Positions 47,909-56,418 of a stretch of 64,000 nt of DNA are shown here, piece after piece. Source of the stretch: Gordonia sp. X0973 (GTDB lineage Bacteria > Actinomycetota > Actinomycetes > Mycobacteriales > Mycobacteriaceae); the NCBI RefSeq assembly GCF_013348785.1, contig NZ_CP054691.1, positions 1,302,001 through 1,366,000 on the forward strand. The letters are read 5' to 3'. The notes under the pieces are model-generated. The model did no database searches, had not been told where the DNA came from, and was given only the letters and a program-made list of their open reading frames with translations. A program made the position numbers and the translations under genes. Position 1 is the stretch's first letter, and each line of letters begins with the position of its first letter.

Positions 47909-48718
47909 TCAGCGGCGCGGGCGCCAACTCTCGCGCGCGGCGATCGACGCCGCATCCCCCTGCGAGCCGGTGCGGAACACCGTGTCGTCGGTGCGGACGT
48001 TGCGCGCCAGGACCCGCAGGATTCGACGGCCGACGGTGGGCAGGGCGAGCGCGGGGTAGTAGATCCGGGGGAAGACGACTCGGATGCGGTCGCGCTCGAT
48101 CGCCGTCGCGATGCGCCGGGCCAATCGGTCGGCGCTGCCCGTCGGCAACTTGTCGAGAACCCGGGCGCTACCCGGGATCAGGCGCACCTCGGCTTGCACC
48201 GGGGTATCCACCGGACCGGGGACGACCTCGACGACCTGGGTGTCGGGCAGCTCCATCCGCAGCGTCTCGGTGGCGACCGACAGTGCCGCCTTGGCGGCGG
48301 CGTATCCGCCGGACAGCGGCCACGGGGTGACCGGCGCCAGCGAGGTGACGTTGACGATCATCGGGGGCGTCAACGCGTGGATCAGGGCGAGCGGGCTCCA
48401 ATAGTTGAGTTCGAAGGCGGCGCGGGCCTCGTCGTCGTCACCGATCGTCGCCACGGGTGCGGCGAGTCCGGCACCGGCATTGTTGACGAGGATGTCGACG
48501 GGACCGACGCGGGCGGCCAGATCGGCCGCCGCCCCGCGGATCGAGAGGTCGGCCGGATAGACCTCGGCGCCGGTGGCGGCGGCCAATTCCTCGAGCTTGT
48601 CGACGCTGCGCGCGGTGACCGCGAGTCGTGCCCCGCGCGACGCCAGCTCCAGGGCGAGCGCGTGCCCGATCCCGCTGGACGCGCCGGTGACGAGGATTCG
48701 CCGTCCCTGGATCTCCAC
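47909..48718 (-). CDS. short-chain dehydrogenase/reductase
   Basis: Classical SDR of 269 aa. [11 protein letters not shown] binds the dinucleotide, LVNNAGAG stabilises the central sheet, and YAAAK with the upstream NVTSLAP gives the Tyr-Lys-Ser catalytic set. The C-terminal 60 residues are basic and may contact membranes, as in DltE-like SDRs. Upstream on the same strand lies tRNA-His. Substrate is not predictable. Confidence 0.87.
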   Translation of the reverse strand: MEIQGRRILVTGASSGIGHALALELASRGARLAVTARSVDKLEELAAATGAEVYPADLSIRGAAADLAARVGPVDILVNNAGAGLAAPVATIGDDDEARAAFELNYWSPLALIHALTPPMIVNVTSLAPVTPWPLSGGYAAAKAALSVATETLRMELPDTQVVEVVPGPVDTPVQAEVRLIPGSARVLDKLPTGSADRLARRIATAIERDRIRVVFPRIYYPALALPTVGRRILRVLARNVRTDDTVFRTGSQGDAASIAARESWRPRR

Positions 48719-48793
48719 GGTGCCAGCCTAGTGAGGGCCCCTCGACAGATGAAACGGCGCCCGCCTGCGTGTGCAGGCGGGCGCCGTCGTCGG

Positions 48794-48867
48794 GGTGGCT
48801 GACGGGACTCGAACCCGCGACAGCCAGGATCACAACCTGGTGCTCTACCAACTGAACTACAGCCACC
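48794..48867 (-). tRNA. tRNA-His (anticodon GUG)
   Basis: On the minus strand the acceptor stem GTGGCTG/CAGCCAC, anticodon stem-loop with loop TTGTGAT (anticodon GTG) and T-arm GGTTCGAGTCC are complete. An extra 5' G at 48867 faces discriminator C, the identity mark of tRNA-His. CCA is not encoded. Confidence 0.95.
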
Positions 48868-48973
48868 ATCGGCGCTGGCCGGCGGGATCGCCGTCGTCCA
48901 GAGCCAGGGTCCTACTCTAGCGGGTCGACGGCGACGAAGACCAATCGGTTACGCGTTGGCGTGTTACTCCTGG

Positions 48974-49570
48974 TCAGGCCGGGCCGAGCTGCTCGACGAT
49001 CGCGGCCAGCTCGTCGGTGTCCGGGCCGGGATCGGCCACGAAGACGGCTCGGCGGTAATAGCGCAGCTCCTGGATCGACTCCCGGATGTCGGCGAGCGCC
49101 CGGTGGGCCAATCCCTTGGGCGGCTGCCCGAAGTAGATCTTCGGGTACCAGCGCCGGCACAACTCCTTGATGGAGCTGACGTCGACCATCCGGTAGTGGA
49201 GGTATTCGTTGAGCTCCGGCATGTCGCGGGCCAGGAAAGCGCGGTCGGTGGCGATCGAGTTGCCCGCCAGGGGGACCTGCCCGGCCGACGTGTGTTTGCG
49301 CAGGTAGTCGAGGACCTGCTGCTGCGCCTCCTCGATGGTGACCGTCGACGCCCGCACCTCCTCGGTGAGCCCGGAGGAAGCGTGCATCTTGGTGACGACG
49401 TCGGGCATGTTGTCCAGCGCCTCGTCGTCGGCGTGGATCACGATGTCCACGCCCTCGCCCAGGATGTTGAGGTCGCCGTCGGTCACCAGGGCCGCGATTT
49501 CGATGAGTTTGTCCGACGTGGTGTCCAGGCCGGTCATCTCACAGTCGATCCACACCAGTTTGTCTTGCAC
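48974..49570 (-). CDS. orn: oligoribonuclease
   Basis: DEDDh 3'-5' exonuclease of 198 aa that degrades 2-5-mer RNAs and linear pGp[11 protein letters not shown] holds the first two acidic ligands, [16 protein letters not shown] the third, and [14 protein letters not shown] the His-Asp pair. The GTG at 49570 gives [14 protein letters not shown], which aligns with mycobacterial Orn; an in-frame start 41 codons upstream would overlap the SDR gene. The cmrA-like gene ends 10 bases upstream. Confidence 0.94.
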   Translation of the reverse strand: MQDKLVWIDCEMTGLDTTSDKLIEIAALVTDGDLNILGEGVDIVIHADDEALDNMPDVVTKMHASSGLTEEVRASTVTIEEAQQQVLDYLRKHTSAGQVPLAGNSIATDRAFLARDMPELNEYLHYRMVDVSSIKELCRRWYPKIYFGQPPKGLAHRALADIRESIQELRYYRRAVFVADPGPDTDELAAIVEQLGPA

Positions 49571-49580
49571 GGAGCTAACC

Positions 49581-50399
49581 CTAATCCCCGGACGGCTGCT
49601 CTCCGAGTTTGCGGTAGAACCGGCCGACGATGGGAGCGGTGATCTTGCGCGGCGAGTAGCCGCCGGCCACCGACATCGCCTTGGAGAGCGCACCGGGCAC
49701 GACGCGCATCTTGTTGCGCCCCAGGGCGTCCAGCGTCATCCTCGCGACGGAGGTGGTGTCATGCCAGAGGAAGTCCGGCACGTTCGCGTCGACGTTGGTC
49801 GCCTCCTCGGCACTCGGCGTCGCGTCCCGGACCGGGCCGGGGGCCAGCAGCGTGACGTGGATCCCGCTGTCGGCGACCTCGCCGCGCAGCGACTCGCTGA
49901 ACGTGTTCACGAAGGCCTTGCTCGCCGCGTACGTGGCGTTGTTCGGGATCGGCATGTTGCCCGCCGCCGAGCCGACCATGAGGATCCCGCCGGAGCGCCG
50001 CGCCACCATCTGCGGCAGCACGGCGAGCGTCAGGTCGTGTACCGCGTTGACGTTGAGCCGCACCTGGGCCTGCTCGTAGGCGGGATCGAGCTTGGCCAAC
50101 GGGCCGAAGGTCGCGATACCGGCGTTGTTGGCGAGGATGGAGACCTCGCGCTGCGCCAATTCGCCGCACAGCACCGCGACCGCCGTGGGGTCCGACAGGT
50201 CGACGGCCCGCACCTCGACCGCCGTGCCATGCTGCTCGCGCAGCTGCGCGGCGAGGTTCTCGAGGATCTCGCCGCGACGGGCGACGATGATCAATCCGTA
50301 TCCGCGTGCGGCCAACTCCCGCGCCAGGGCCATGCCGATGCCCGACGAGGCGCCGGTGACGACGGCACGCGACTGCGGAGACGGCGCTGGTATACCCAT
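49581..50399 (-). CDS. cmrA: mycolate reductase-type SDR (CmrA-like)
   Basis: SDR of 272 aa closely resembling M. tuberculosis Rv2509, which reduces the 3-oxo group of the mycolate precursor in the final step of mycolic acid synthesis. [52 protein letters not shown] and the C-terminal [23 protein letters not shown] are shared. In M. tuberculosis the same gene lies near orn. This is the best single marker in the window that the host makes mycolic acids. Confidence 0.85.
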   Translation of the reverse strand: MGIPAPSPQSRAVVTGASSGIGMALARELAARGYGLIIVARRGEILENLAAQLREQHGTAVEVRAVDLSDPTAVAVLCGELAQREVSILANNAGIATFGPLAKLDPAYEQAQVRLNVNAVHDLTLAVLPQMVARRSGGILMVGSAAGNMPIPNNATYAASKAFVNTFSESLRGEVADSGIHVTLLAPGPVRDATPSAEEATNVDANVPDFLWHDTTSVARMTLDALGRNKMRVVPGALSKAMSVAGGYSPRKITAPIVGRFYRKLGEQPSGD

Positions 50400-50422
50400 G
50401 CCGCCAATCCTAGTGGCGTCCC

Positions 50423-52522
50423 TCAGGGGAGCGCCGCGGCGACCTCCGTGCCCTGCCGGATGGCGCGCTTCGCGTCGAGTTCCGACGCCAAGTCGGCGCC
50501 ACCGATCACGTGGGTGGTGATTCCGGCGACGGTCAGCGGGTCGACGAGTTCCCGCACCGATTCCTGGCCGGCGCAGACGACTACGTTGTCGACCTCGAGC
50601 ACGCGCGTGTCGGTGGGGTTGCCCTCCTTGTCGTGCAGGGTGATGTGCAGCCCCGCGTCGTCGATCAAGTCGTAGGAGGCGGCGGAGATCTGCTCGACCT
50701 GCTTCATCTTCACCGTCGCGCGGTGCACCCAGCCGGTGGTCTTACCGAGGGTCTTGCCCTGTCGGCCCGGCTTGCGCTGGACCATGTAGACCTCGCGGAC
50801 CGGCGGCAGCGGGCGCGGCTTGGTGACGAAGCCGGGGACGCCCAGGTCCTCCGAGACACCCCACTCCTGCTCCCACTCCTTGAGGTTCAGGGTCGGCGAT
50901 TCGTCGACGGTGAGGAACTCGGTGACGTCGAAGCCGATGCCGCCCGCGCCGATGACCGCCACCCGCTTGCCGATCTCCCGGTGGCCGAGCACCGCGTCGG
51001 CGTAGGTCATGACCATCGGGTGGTCGATACCCGGGATGTCGGGGATGCGCGGGGTGACGCCGGTGGCGATGATGACGTCGTCGAACTTGGCCTTGTCGCC
51101 CTTGGCGTTGCTGGCGCTGCCGTCGAGGATCTCCTCGGCGCTCACGCGCTTGCCCAGGTGGACGGCGACGTTGTTGATCTCCAGCTGGCGCGTGTAGTAG
51201 CGGATGGTCTCGTTGAACTCCTCCTTGCCCGGGATGCGGGCGGCGATGGAGAACTGTCCGCCGATGGACTCGCCGGCTTCGAACAACTCGACGCGGTGGC
51301 CGCGCTGGGCGGCGGAGACCGCGGCGGCGAGTCCGGCCGGGCCGGCGCCGATGACCGCGACGTGGCGCGCTCGGCGGGTCGCGCCGAGGGTGAGGGTGGT
51401 CTCCCGGCCGGCGCGGGGGTTGAGCAGGCAGGACACCTTCTTGCCGACGAAGGCGTGGTCGAGGCACGCCTGGTTGCAGCCGATGCAGGTGTTGATCTCG
51501 TCGGCCCGGCCGTCGCGCGCCTTGTTCGGCAGGTCGGGGTCGGCGAGCATCGGGCGCGCCATCGACACCGCGTCGACGCGGCCGCGTTCGAGGATCTCCT
51601 CGGCGAAGTCGGGGGTGTTGATGCGGTTGGAGGCGATCAGCGGGATCGACACCTCGTCGCGCAGCCGCTCGGTGAACTTCACGAAGGCGCCGCGGGGGAC
51701 CGAGGTGACGATCGTCGGGATACCGGCCTCGTGCCAGCCGATGTCGGTGTTGATGGCGTCGACACCGTGTTCCTGGGCCTTACGCGCCATGAGCGCGATC
51801 TCGTCCCAGGTCTGGCCGTTCTTGACGAAGTCCGCGATGGACTGGCGCAGGATGATCGGGAAGTCGGCCGAGACGTGCTTGCGGACCTCCTTGATGATCT
51901 CGACGAGGAAGCGCTGCCGGTTCTCCGTCGAGCCACCCCATTTGTCGGTCCGGTCGTTGGTGTGCGGGCAGAGGAACTGGTTGATCAGGTAGCCCTCGCC
52001 GCCCATCAACTCCACCGCGTCGTAGCCGGCCTTCTCGGCGAGCTTCGCCGACTGGCCGAAGGTGCGGATGACGTGCCAGATGATCTGCTCGGTCATCTTG
52101 AGGTGCTTGAACGGGTGGATGGGCGAGGGCTCGGAGCCCGCGGCGACCTTGAGCGGCGTGTAGCCGTATCGGCCGGCGTGGATCAGTTGGATCGCGATGC
52201 GGCCGCCGTTGCGGTGCACCTCGTCGGTGATCCTGCGGTGGCGGGCGACGTCGACGCGGTTGGTGATCTTGCCCGCGAACGGCAGGAGCTGTCCGGTGCG
52301 GGTGGTGGCGAATCCGCCGGTGATGATCAGTCCGGCGCCGCCGCGGGCGCGCTCGGCGTAGTAGGCGGCCAGCTTGTCGGTATCCCACAGACGGTCCTCG
52401 AGCCCGGTGTGCATGGATCCCATGACGATGCGGTTGGGCAGCGTCAAGCCGTTGATCTGCAGTGGCTCGAAGAGCAGCGGGTAGTGCTGGTTGCGGCTGG
52501 CCGGAGTGGTAGGAGAGGTCAC
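50423..52522 (-). CDS. FadH-like 2,4-dienoyl-CoA reductase / old yellow enzyme family oxidoreductase
   Basis: A 699-aa flavoprotein: an FMN TIM barrel (residues 1-360), the 4Fe-4S ligands CIGCNQACLDHAFVGKKVSC, then FAD and NADPH domains with VAVIGAGPAGLAAAVSAAQRGH and VAVIGAGGIGFDVTEFL. This is the architecture of bacterial 2,4-dienoyl-CoA reductase, used for unsaturated fatty acid oxidation; relatives reduce other enones. A GTG at 52522 with AAGGA upstream is chosen because the open frame extends into the PadR gene. The PadR regulator lies 26 bases upstream on the same strand, so they are probably co-transcribed. Confidence 0.9.
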   Translation of the reverse strand: MTSPTTPASRNQHYPLLFEPLQINGLTLPNRIVMGSMHTGLEDRLWDTDKLAAYYAERARGGAGLIITGGFATTRTGQLLPFAGKITNRVDVARHRRITDEVHRNGGRIAIQLIHAGRYGYTPLKVAAGSEPSPIHPFKHLKMTEQIIWHVIRTFGQSAKLAEKAGYDAVELMGGEGYLINQFLCPHTNDRTDKWGGSTENRQRFLVEIIKEVRKHVSADFPIILRQSIADFVKNGQTWDEIALMARKAQEHGVDAINTDIGWHEAGIPTIVTSVPRGAFVKFTERLRDEVSIPLIASNRINTPDFAEEILERGRVDAVSMARPMLADPDLPNKARDGRADEINTCIGCNQACLDHAFVGKKVSCLLNPRAGRETTLTLGATRRARHVAVIGAGPAGLAAAVSAAQRGHRVELFEAGESIGGQFSIAARIPGKEEFNETIRYYTRQLEINNVAVHLGKRVSAEEILDGSASNAKGDKAKFDDVIIATGVTPRIPDIPGIDHPMVMTYADAVLGHREIGKRVAVIGAGGIGFDVTEFLTVDESPTLNLKEWEQEWGVSEDLGVPGFVTKPRPLPPVREVYMVQRKPGRQGKTLGKTTGWVHRATVKMKQVEQISAASYDLIDDAGLHITLHDKEGNPTDTRVLEVDNVVVCAGQESVRELVDPLTVAGITTHVIGGADLASELDAKRAIRQGTEVAAALP

Positions 52523-52548
52523 TTCTGGTCCTTCGGTGTAGGGGAGGG

Positions 52549-53106
52549 CTACTGGGCTGGTTGTTCGTGTAGTTCGCGGGTGAGGCCGGCGATCACCTCG
52601 TCGCACCATTGCACGACGCTGTGCGCGGCTCGAATGCCGCCGCGCAGGACGAGGTGCTGGTGCAGTTTTCGTCCGGTGAGGGTGTCGGGGTCGGGATAGT
52701 CCTTGGCCGCGAACCCCTCGTAGAGGCCGAGGAGTCGTTGGCTGTCGGCGCGATACTGCTCGAGTTCGAGGATGATCGCGGCGAGATCGCCGTGCTCGGC
52801 CCCGCGGATCTTGACGCCGAGTTCGTTGCGCAGGGGGGTCACCGGGGTGGGCGTGGCAACCCATTTGGCGAGGGCTTCGCGGCCGTCGTCGGAGAGCTGG
52901 TAGACCTTCTTGTCCGGCCGCCCGTCCTGGATGACCGGCTCGAAGTCGACGAGGCCGTCGGCATGGAGTTTCTTGAGCGTGCGATAGACCTGCTGGTGGG
53001 TCGCCGACCAGAAATGTCCGATCGAGCGGTCGAACTGCTGGGCGATCTCGTATCCGGTGCCCGGCCGCTCGGCCAGCGAGACCATGATCGCGTGCTCCAA
53101 CGCCAT
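52549..53106 (-). CDS. PadR family transcriptional regulator
   Basis: A 185-aa winged-helix regulator. The N-terminal PadR domain (residues 1-85) has the typical LEHAIMVSLAERPGTGYEIAQQF and SATHQQVYRTLKKLHADGLV; the C-terminal helices (about 95-180) form the dimer domain of Vir/AphA-type PadR proteins. It precedes the dienoyl-CoA reductase gene and probably controls it. A 13-bp inverted repeat 24 bases upstream of the start is a candidate operator. Confidence 0.9.
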   Translation of the reverse strand: MALEHAIMVSLAERPGTGYEIAQQFDRSIGHFWSATHQQVYRTLKKLHADGLVDFEPVIQDGRPDKKVYQLSDDGREALAKWVATPTPVTPLRNELGVKIRGAEHGDLAAIILELEQYRADSQRLLGLYEGFAAKDYPDPDTLTGRKLHQHLVLRGGIRAAHSVVQWCDEVIAGLTRELHEQPAQ

Positions 53107-53130
53107 AGGTGCAGGGTAGCAGTGCGCTTA

Positions 53131-53143
53131 GTTGCTATGCAAC
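53131..53143. promoter_or_regulatory. candidate PadR operator
   Basis: GTTGC and GCAAC flank TAT (GTTGCTATGCAAC), 24 bases upstream of the PadR start. Size and position fit a PadR self-repression site. Confidence 0.45.
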
Positions 53144-53192
53144 ACAGAGCATAGGGCGTATGGCTCGGTTGGGTTGGTGTCCTGGCCGTCCG

Positions 53193-54104
53193 CTAGGTCG
53201 GTTGCTGTTGGAGCGGGTCGGTCGTGGCCGCGTCGAGGAGATGTGCCGCCGCCGGGAGGATGAGTTCGCACTGATGGTCGATCTTCAGGGCGGCAAGGTC
53301 GTCGCCGCGCGTCGCACCGCGGTTGACGATGGCCACCGGCTTGCCGTTCTTGGCGGCGTGCCGGACGAAGCGCAGCCCCGACATGACGGTCAGCGAACTA
53401 CCCGCGACGAGGAGCGCATCCGCCTCATCGACCATGTCGAAGGCGCGGGCGACGATGTTCTTGGCCACGCTCTCGCCGAAGTAGACGATGTCGGGCTTGA
53501 GCACTCCGCCGCAGATCGGGCAGTCGACGACGACGAACGAGGCGGTATCCGAGAGGACCACGTCGGCGTCGGGGGCGACCTCGATCGCGCCGCGCCCGAC
53601 GACCCGCTCGGCGAATCCGGGGTTCGCGGCGTCGAGCCGGCCGTGCAGATCGTGCCGGGACAGCCGGTGGCCGCAGTCGAGGCAGATGACGCGGCCGTAC
53701 GATCCGTGCAGGTCCAGCACCTTTCGCGACCCGGCTTTCACATGCAGCATGTCGACGTTCTGCGTGACGACGCCGGTGACCGCGCCGACGGCCTCCAGTC
53801 GTGCCAGCGCGCGATGCGCCGCATTGGGTCGGGCCGCGTCCATGTGTTGCCAGCCGAGGTGGTTGCGCGCCCAGTAGTGGCGGCGGAAGTCGGCCGAGCC
53901 GAGGAACATCTGGATCGTCATCGGCGTGCGCGGCGGCGAGCCCGGACTGCGGTAGTCCGGGATCCCCGACGGCGTCGACAGCCCAGCGCCGGTCAGCGCC
54001 AGCGTCCGCCGGTCGCGCAGGAACCCGGCGAGTTCGTCGACGCGGCTCGTCGGATCGGGGTCTGGCTCGGTCGGGGCCCCGGGCTCCCAGGCTGCGGTGC
54101 GCAT
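53193..54104 (-). CDS. Sir2 family NAD-dependent protein deacylase
   Basis: Sirtuin of 303 aa. GAGLSTPSGIPDYRS binds NAD, TQNVDMLH and LHGS contain the catalytic Asn/Asp and His, and CLDC with CPICGG are the zinc ligands. VVYFGE-like IVYFGESV and GSSLTVMSG complete the Rossmann domain. The insert of about 35 residues between the Cys pairs is normal for class II-like bacterial sirtuins. The neighbouring genes give no hint of a specific target. Confidence 0.9.
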   Translation of the reverse strand: MRTAAWEPGAPTEPDPDPTSRVDELAGFLRDRRTLALTGAGLSTPSGIPDYRSPGSPPRTPMTIQMFLGSADFRRHYWARNHLGWQHMDAARPNAAHRALARLEAVGAVTGVVTQNVDMLHVKAGSRKVLDLHGSYGRVICLDCGHRLSRHDLHGRLDAANPGFAERVVGRGAIEVAPDADVVLSDTASFVVVDCPICGGVLKPDIVYFGESVAKNIVARAFDMVDEADALLVAGSSLTVMSGLRFVRHAAKNGKPVAIVNRGATRGDDLAALKIDHQCELILPAAAHLLDAATTDPLQQQPT

Positions 54105-54128
54105 GTCAGTCGCGGGTCGGTAGGCGGG

Positions 54129-54494
54129 TCATTCGGGGTCGGCGTCGCGGCGGTCCTGGGCCGCGCGCTGTTCACGGCCTTTTCGGCGTTGTTCCTCGGC
54201 CCGGGCGCGAACCTGCTCGAGGAACACCCGGTCGGCCTCGGGATCGGCGGCGACGTGGCGTCCGGGCCGTTCGTACTCGGGGAAGGCGCCGGCCTGGGGA
54301 TCGCGGCGGGGCAGGTCGTCGGCGGTCGGTCGGCCGACGGCGATCCACGCGATGGCTCCGACCAGCGGGATGAACACGACGAGCAGGACCCACGCGATCT
54401 TGGGCAGGCCGCGGATCAGCGCATCGTCGGTGCGGATCACGTCGATCAGGGTGATCGCCATGACGAGCAGTAGGAAAAGTCCCATGTACGGCAT
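54129..54494 (-). CDS. PLDc_N domain membrane protein
   Basis: A 121-aa protein with two N-terminal transmembrane segments (MGLFLLLVMAITLIDVI and IAWVLLVVFIPLVGAIAWIAVGRP), the pattern of the phospholipase-D N-terminal (PLDc_N) domain, here without a phospholipase domain. A charged, Arg/Glu-rich cytoplasmic tail of about 65 residues follows. Function is unknown. It ends 24 bases before the sirtuin start and may be co-transcribed with it. Confidence 0.82.
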   Translation of the reverse strand: MPYMGLFLLLVMAITLIDVIRTDDALIRGLPKIAWVLLVVFIPLVGAIAWIAVGRPTADDLPRRDPQAGAFPEYERPGRHVAADPEADRVFLEQVRARAEEQRRKGREQRAAQDRRDADPE

Positions 54495-54543
54495 GAGGCG
54501 AAATCTATCAGCGTTCCTGCGGGGTCGTGCCTACGCTTCTCCC

Positions 54544-55167
54544 ATGCCGCATCCCCCGCAACGACGCACCGCCGACGGCCTGCACCGCCTGGTCGCCTTC
54601 GCCGACGCGGTGGTCGCGATCGCTATGACGCTGCTCATCCTGCCGCTGGCGGACCTGGCCAGCGATCTCAAAGCCCAACGCACCCTGTTCCAAGTGATGA
54701 ACGATCACGGCGACGCCCTCCTCGGCTTCTTCATCAGTTTCGCCGTGATCTGGGTGTTGTGGCGCAACCACCACGAGATCATGGAGAACTTCGTCGGCTA
54801 CAACGCGACGATGTTCAACCTGCACTTCTTGTGGTTGCTCTCGATCGTGTTGCTGCCGCTGGCGACCGCGCTGATCTCCAACGATCGGGTGAACTGGGGC
54901 GTCGCCTTCTACATCCTCGTGCTCGGGTTGGCGATCTGCTCGCTCATCGGCATCTCGCGCCAGGGGGTGCGGCACCCCGACCTCGTCGTCGACGGCGACG
55001 CGGTGCGCCGCAGCCTCGCCGGGTGGTCCGGCGTGGGGACGGTCGCGGCCCTGGCGGTGGCGCTGGTCGTCACCCTCGTCTGGCCCGGTCTGGGTAGCTG
55101 GCCGCTACTCCTGCTGGCCATCCCCGGTCCCGCCACCGCTATCTGGACCAGGGTGCGAGGGGGATAG
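54544..55167 (+). CDS. TMEM175/DUF1211 family membrane protein
   Basis: A 207-aa membrane protein with about six helices. The first helix, DGLHRLVAFADAVVAIAMTLLILPL, corresponds to the signature RxxxFSD motif of bacterial TMEM175 potassium channels, with Ala in place of Ser. WRNHHEIMENF is another family segment. Channel activity is inferred from family. ATG at 54544 is chosen because the longer frame overlaps the divergent PLDc_N gene. The stop codon lies at the start of a 22-bp tandem repeat. Confidence 0.85.
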   Translation: MPHPPQRRTADGLHRLVAFADAVVAIAMTLLILPLADLASDLKAQRTLFQVMNDHGDALLGFFISFAVIWVLWRNHHEIMENFVGYNATMFNLHFLWLLSIVLLPLATALISNDRVNWGVAFYILVLGLAICSLIGISRQGVRHPDLVVDGDAVRRSLAGWSGVGTVAALAVALVVTLVWPGLGSWPLLLLAIPGPATAIWTRVRGG

Positions 55168-55254
55168 TGCCCACTCGGCGGCCCCGAGGTGCCCACTCGG
55201 CGGGGTTGGGGTGCCCAGTCGGCGGGGTTGGGGTGCCCACTCGGCGGGTGGTCA
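55167..55254 (+). repeat. four tandem 22-bp repeats
   Basis: Units begin at 55167, 55189, 55211 and 55233; each starts GTGCCCA and contains TCGGCGG. The two central units differ at one base. The array fills the 84-base gap between the convergent TMEM175-like and unknown membrane protein genes and touches both stop codons. Confidence 0.88.
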
Positions 55255-55710
55255 GCCGTGGAACAGGAGGGCGGCCGCGACGACGATCAGCGCGACGATC
55301 TTCACGACCTCGAAGCCGACGTAGTAATAGTGCGCGGTGCTGCGCTTGTCCTCGGCGGTGGTGCCGTCGCCCGCGAGCACCTCGTTGGATCGCCGCGTCA
55401 AGGCCGGTCGCACGCCGACGACCTGCGCGAGAAGGCAGACGACCGCCACGACGACGCCGACCGTGACGGTCGGTGAGTAGTCCACATCCGATCTGCCCAT
55501 CAAGAACAGACCGACGACGGCGACCACACTGAGCACGGCTTCGACGGCGTTCAGCGCGCGGAAGACCCGTCGACCGATCCCGAGGCCGATCGCCAACGTG
55601 ACTCCGGGGGCGGTGAACTTGATCGGTGCCTCGATGAAGGAGATGGCCAGCACCATCCCGAACCAGATCAACACCGCCACCAGGGTCAAACCGGCTCCGA
55701 AGGTACTCAT
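55252..55710 (-). CDS. conserved four-helix membrane protein of unknown function
   Basis: A 152-aa protein with four predicted transmembrane segments: TLVAVLIWFGMVLAISFIEAP, ALNAVEAVLSVVAVVGLFL, VTVGVVVAVVCLLAQVVGV and VKIVALIVVAAALLF. The sequence IEAPIKFTAPG after the first helix is conserved-looking. I do not recognise the family. ATG at 55710 has GGAGG upstream and is preferred over an in-frame start 26 codons earlier. It stands alone between convergent and divergent neighbours. Confidence 0.7.
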   Translation of the reverse strand: MSTFGAGLTLVAVLIWFGMVLAISFIEAPIKFTAPGVTLAIGLGIGRRVFRALNAVEAVLSVVAVVGLFLMGRSDVDYSPTVTVGVVVAVVCLLAQVVGVRPALTRRSNEVLAGDGTTAEDKRSTAHYYYVGFEVVKIVALIVVAAALLFHG

Positions 55711-55813
55711 CGCGCGCTGCCTCCTCGACGCTTGCACTACACGTTGTCGTAATTCCCAACCTAGTGCGGGGCGGAGGATCTTCTCCACGGACCAAAGTCC
55801 CCGGCCGGGAACC

Positions 55814-56245
55814 TCAGCAGTGGGGGACCTGCCACTCGGCGTCCCCGTCGGCGTAGGTCTCGTACTTCCAGATCGGCACGGTCGCCTTGATCTCGTCGAT
55901 CACGGCGGCGCAGACCGCGAAGGCCTCCCGACGGTGCGGTGCGGCGACCGCGACCACGACCGCCGCCTCGCCGATCGGTACCTCGCCGACGCGGTGTTGC
56001 GCCGCGACGCGCACGTCGGGTCCGCGGTGGGCGACGCAGACGCGCTCCAGGAACTCCGCCGCACGCGGGTGGGCCTCGTAGCGCAAGCCGACGACCCGGC
56101 GGCCGTCATGGTGGTCGCGGACGGTGCCGACGAATGTGACGACGGCGCCATCGGCGTCGGTGGCCGCGGCGCGCTCGCACGCCGCCCGGTCCAGCGGGCC
56201 TTCGACGATGGACTCGGGAGGGGGCGGGCCGGAGGCCTCAGTCAT
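55814..56245 (-). CDS. moaE: molybdopterin synthase catalytic subunit MoaE
   Basis: Large subunit of molybdopterin synthase, 143 aa, which inserts sulfur from MoaD thiocarboxylate into precursor Z (cPMP). GAVVTFVGTVRDHHDGRRV, LRYEAHPRAAEF, RVGEVPIGEAAVVVAVAAPHRREAF and the C-terminal VPIWKYETYADGDAEW (catalytic Lys) match the family. The ATG at 56245 is likely; a GTG at 56257 would add four residues. It stands apart from, and on the opposite strand to, moaA-moaD, which lie 5 kb away. Confidence 0.93.
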   Translation of the reverse strand: MTEASGPPPPESIVEGPLDRAACERAAATDADGAVVTFVGTVRDHHDGRRVVGLRYEAHPRAAEFLERVCVAHRGPDVRVAAQHRVGEVPIGEAAVVVAVAAPHRREAFAVCAAVIDEIKATVPIWKYETYADGDAEWQVPHC

Positions 56246-56418
56246 GACCGCCGCCACGGGATCGCCGAACGCGTGGTCGGCGTGATCTCTGCACCAGAAA
56301 CACTGTAGTTAACCGGGGTTTCGATTCATAGGTTCGGCGCTGTCGACCGAATGCCTCGTCTGAACCTGCCTGATCGCAACCCTCCTCGCGGCGGGTGCGG
56401 CGGGCCAGACTGGCGGAC

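Noticed and set aside
55167..55254. 22-bp repeats as a CRISPR array
   Set aside because: The units are contiguous with no spacers, so this is a tandem repeat.
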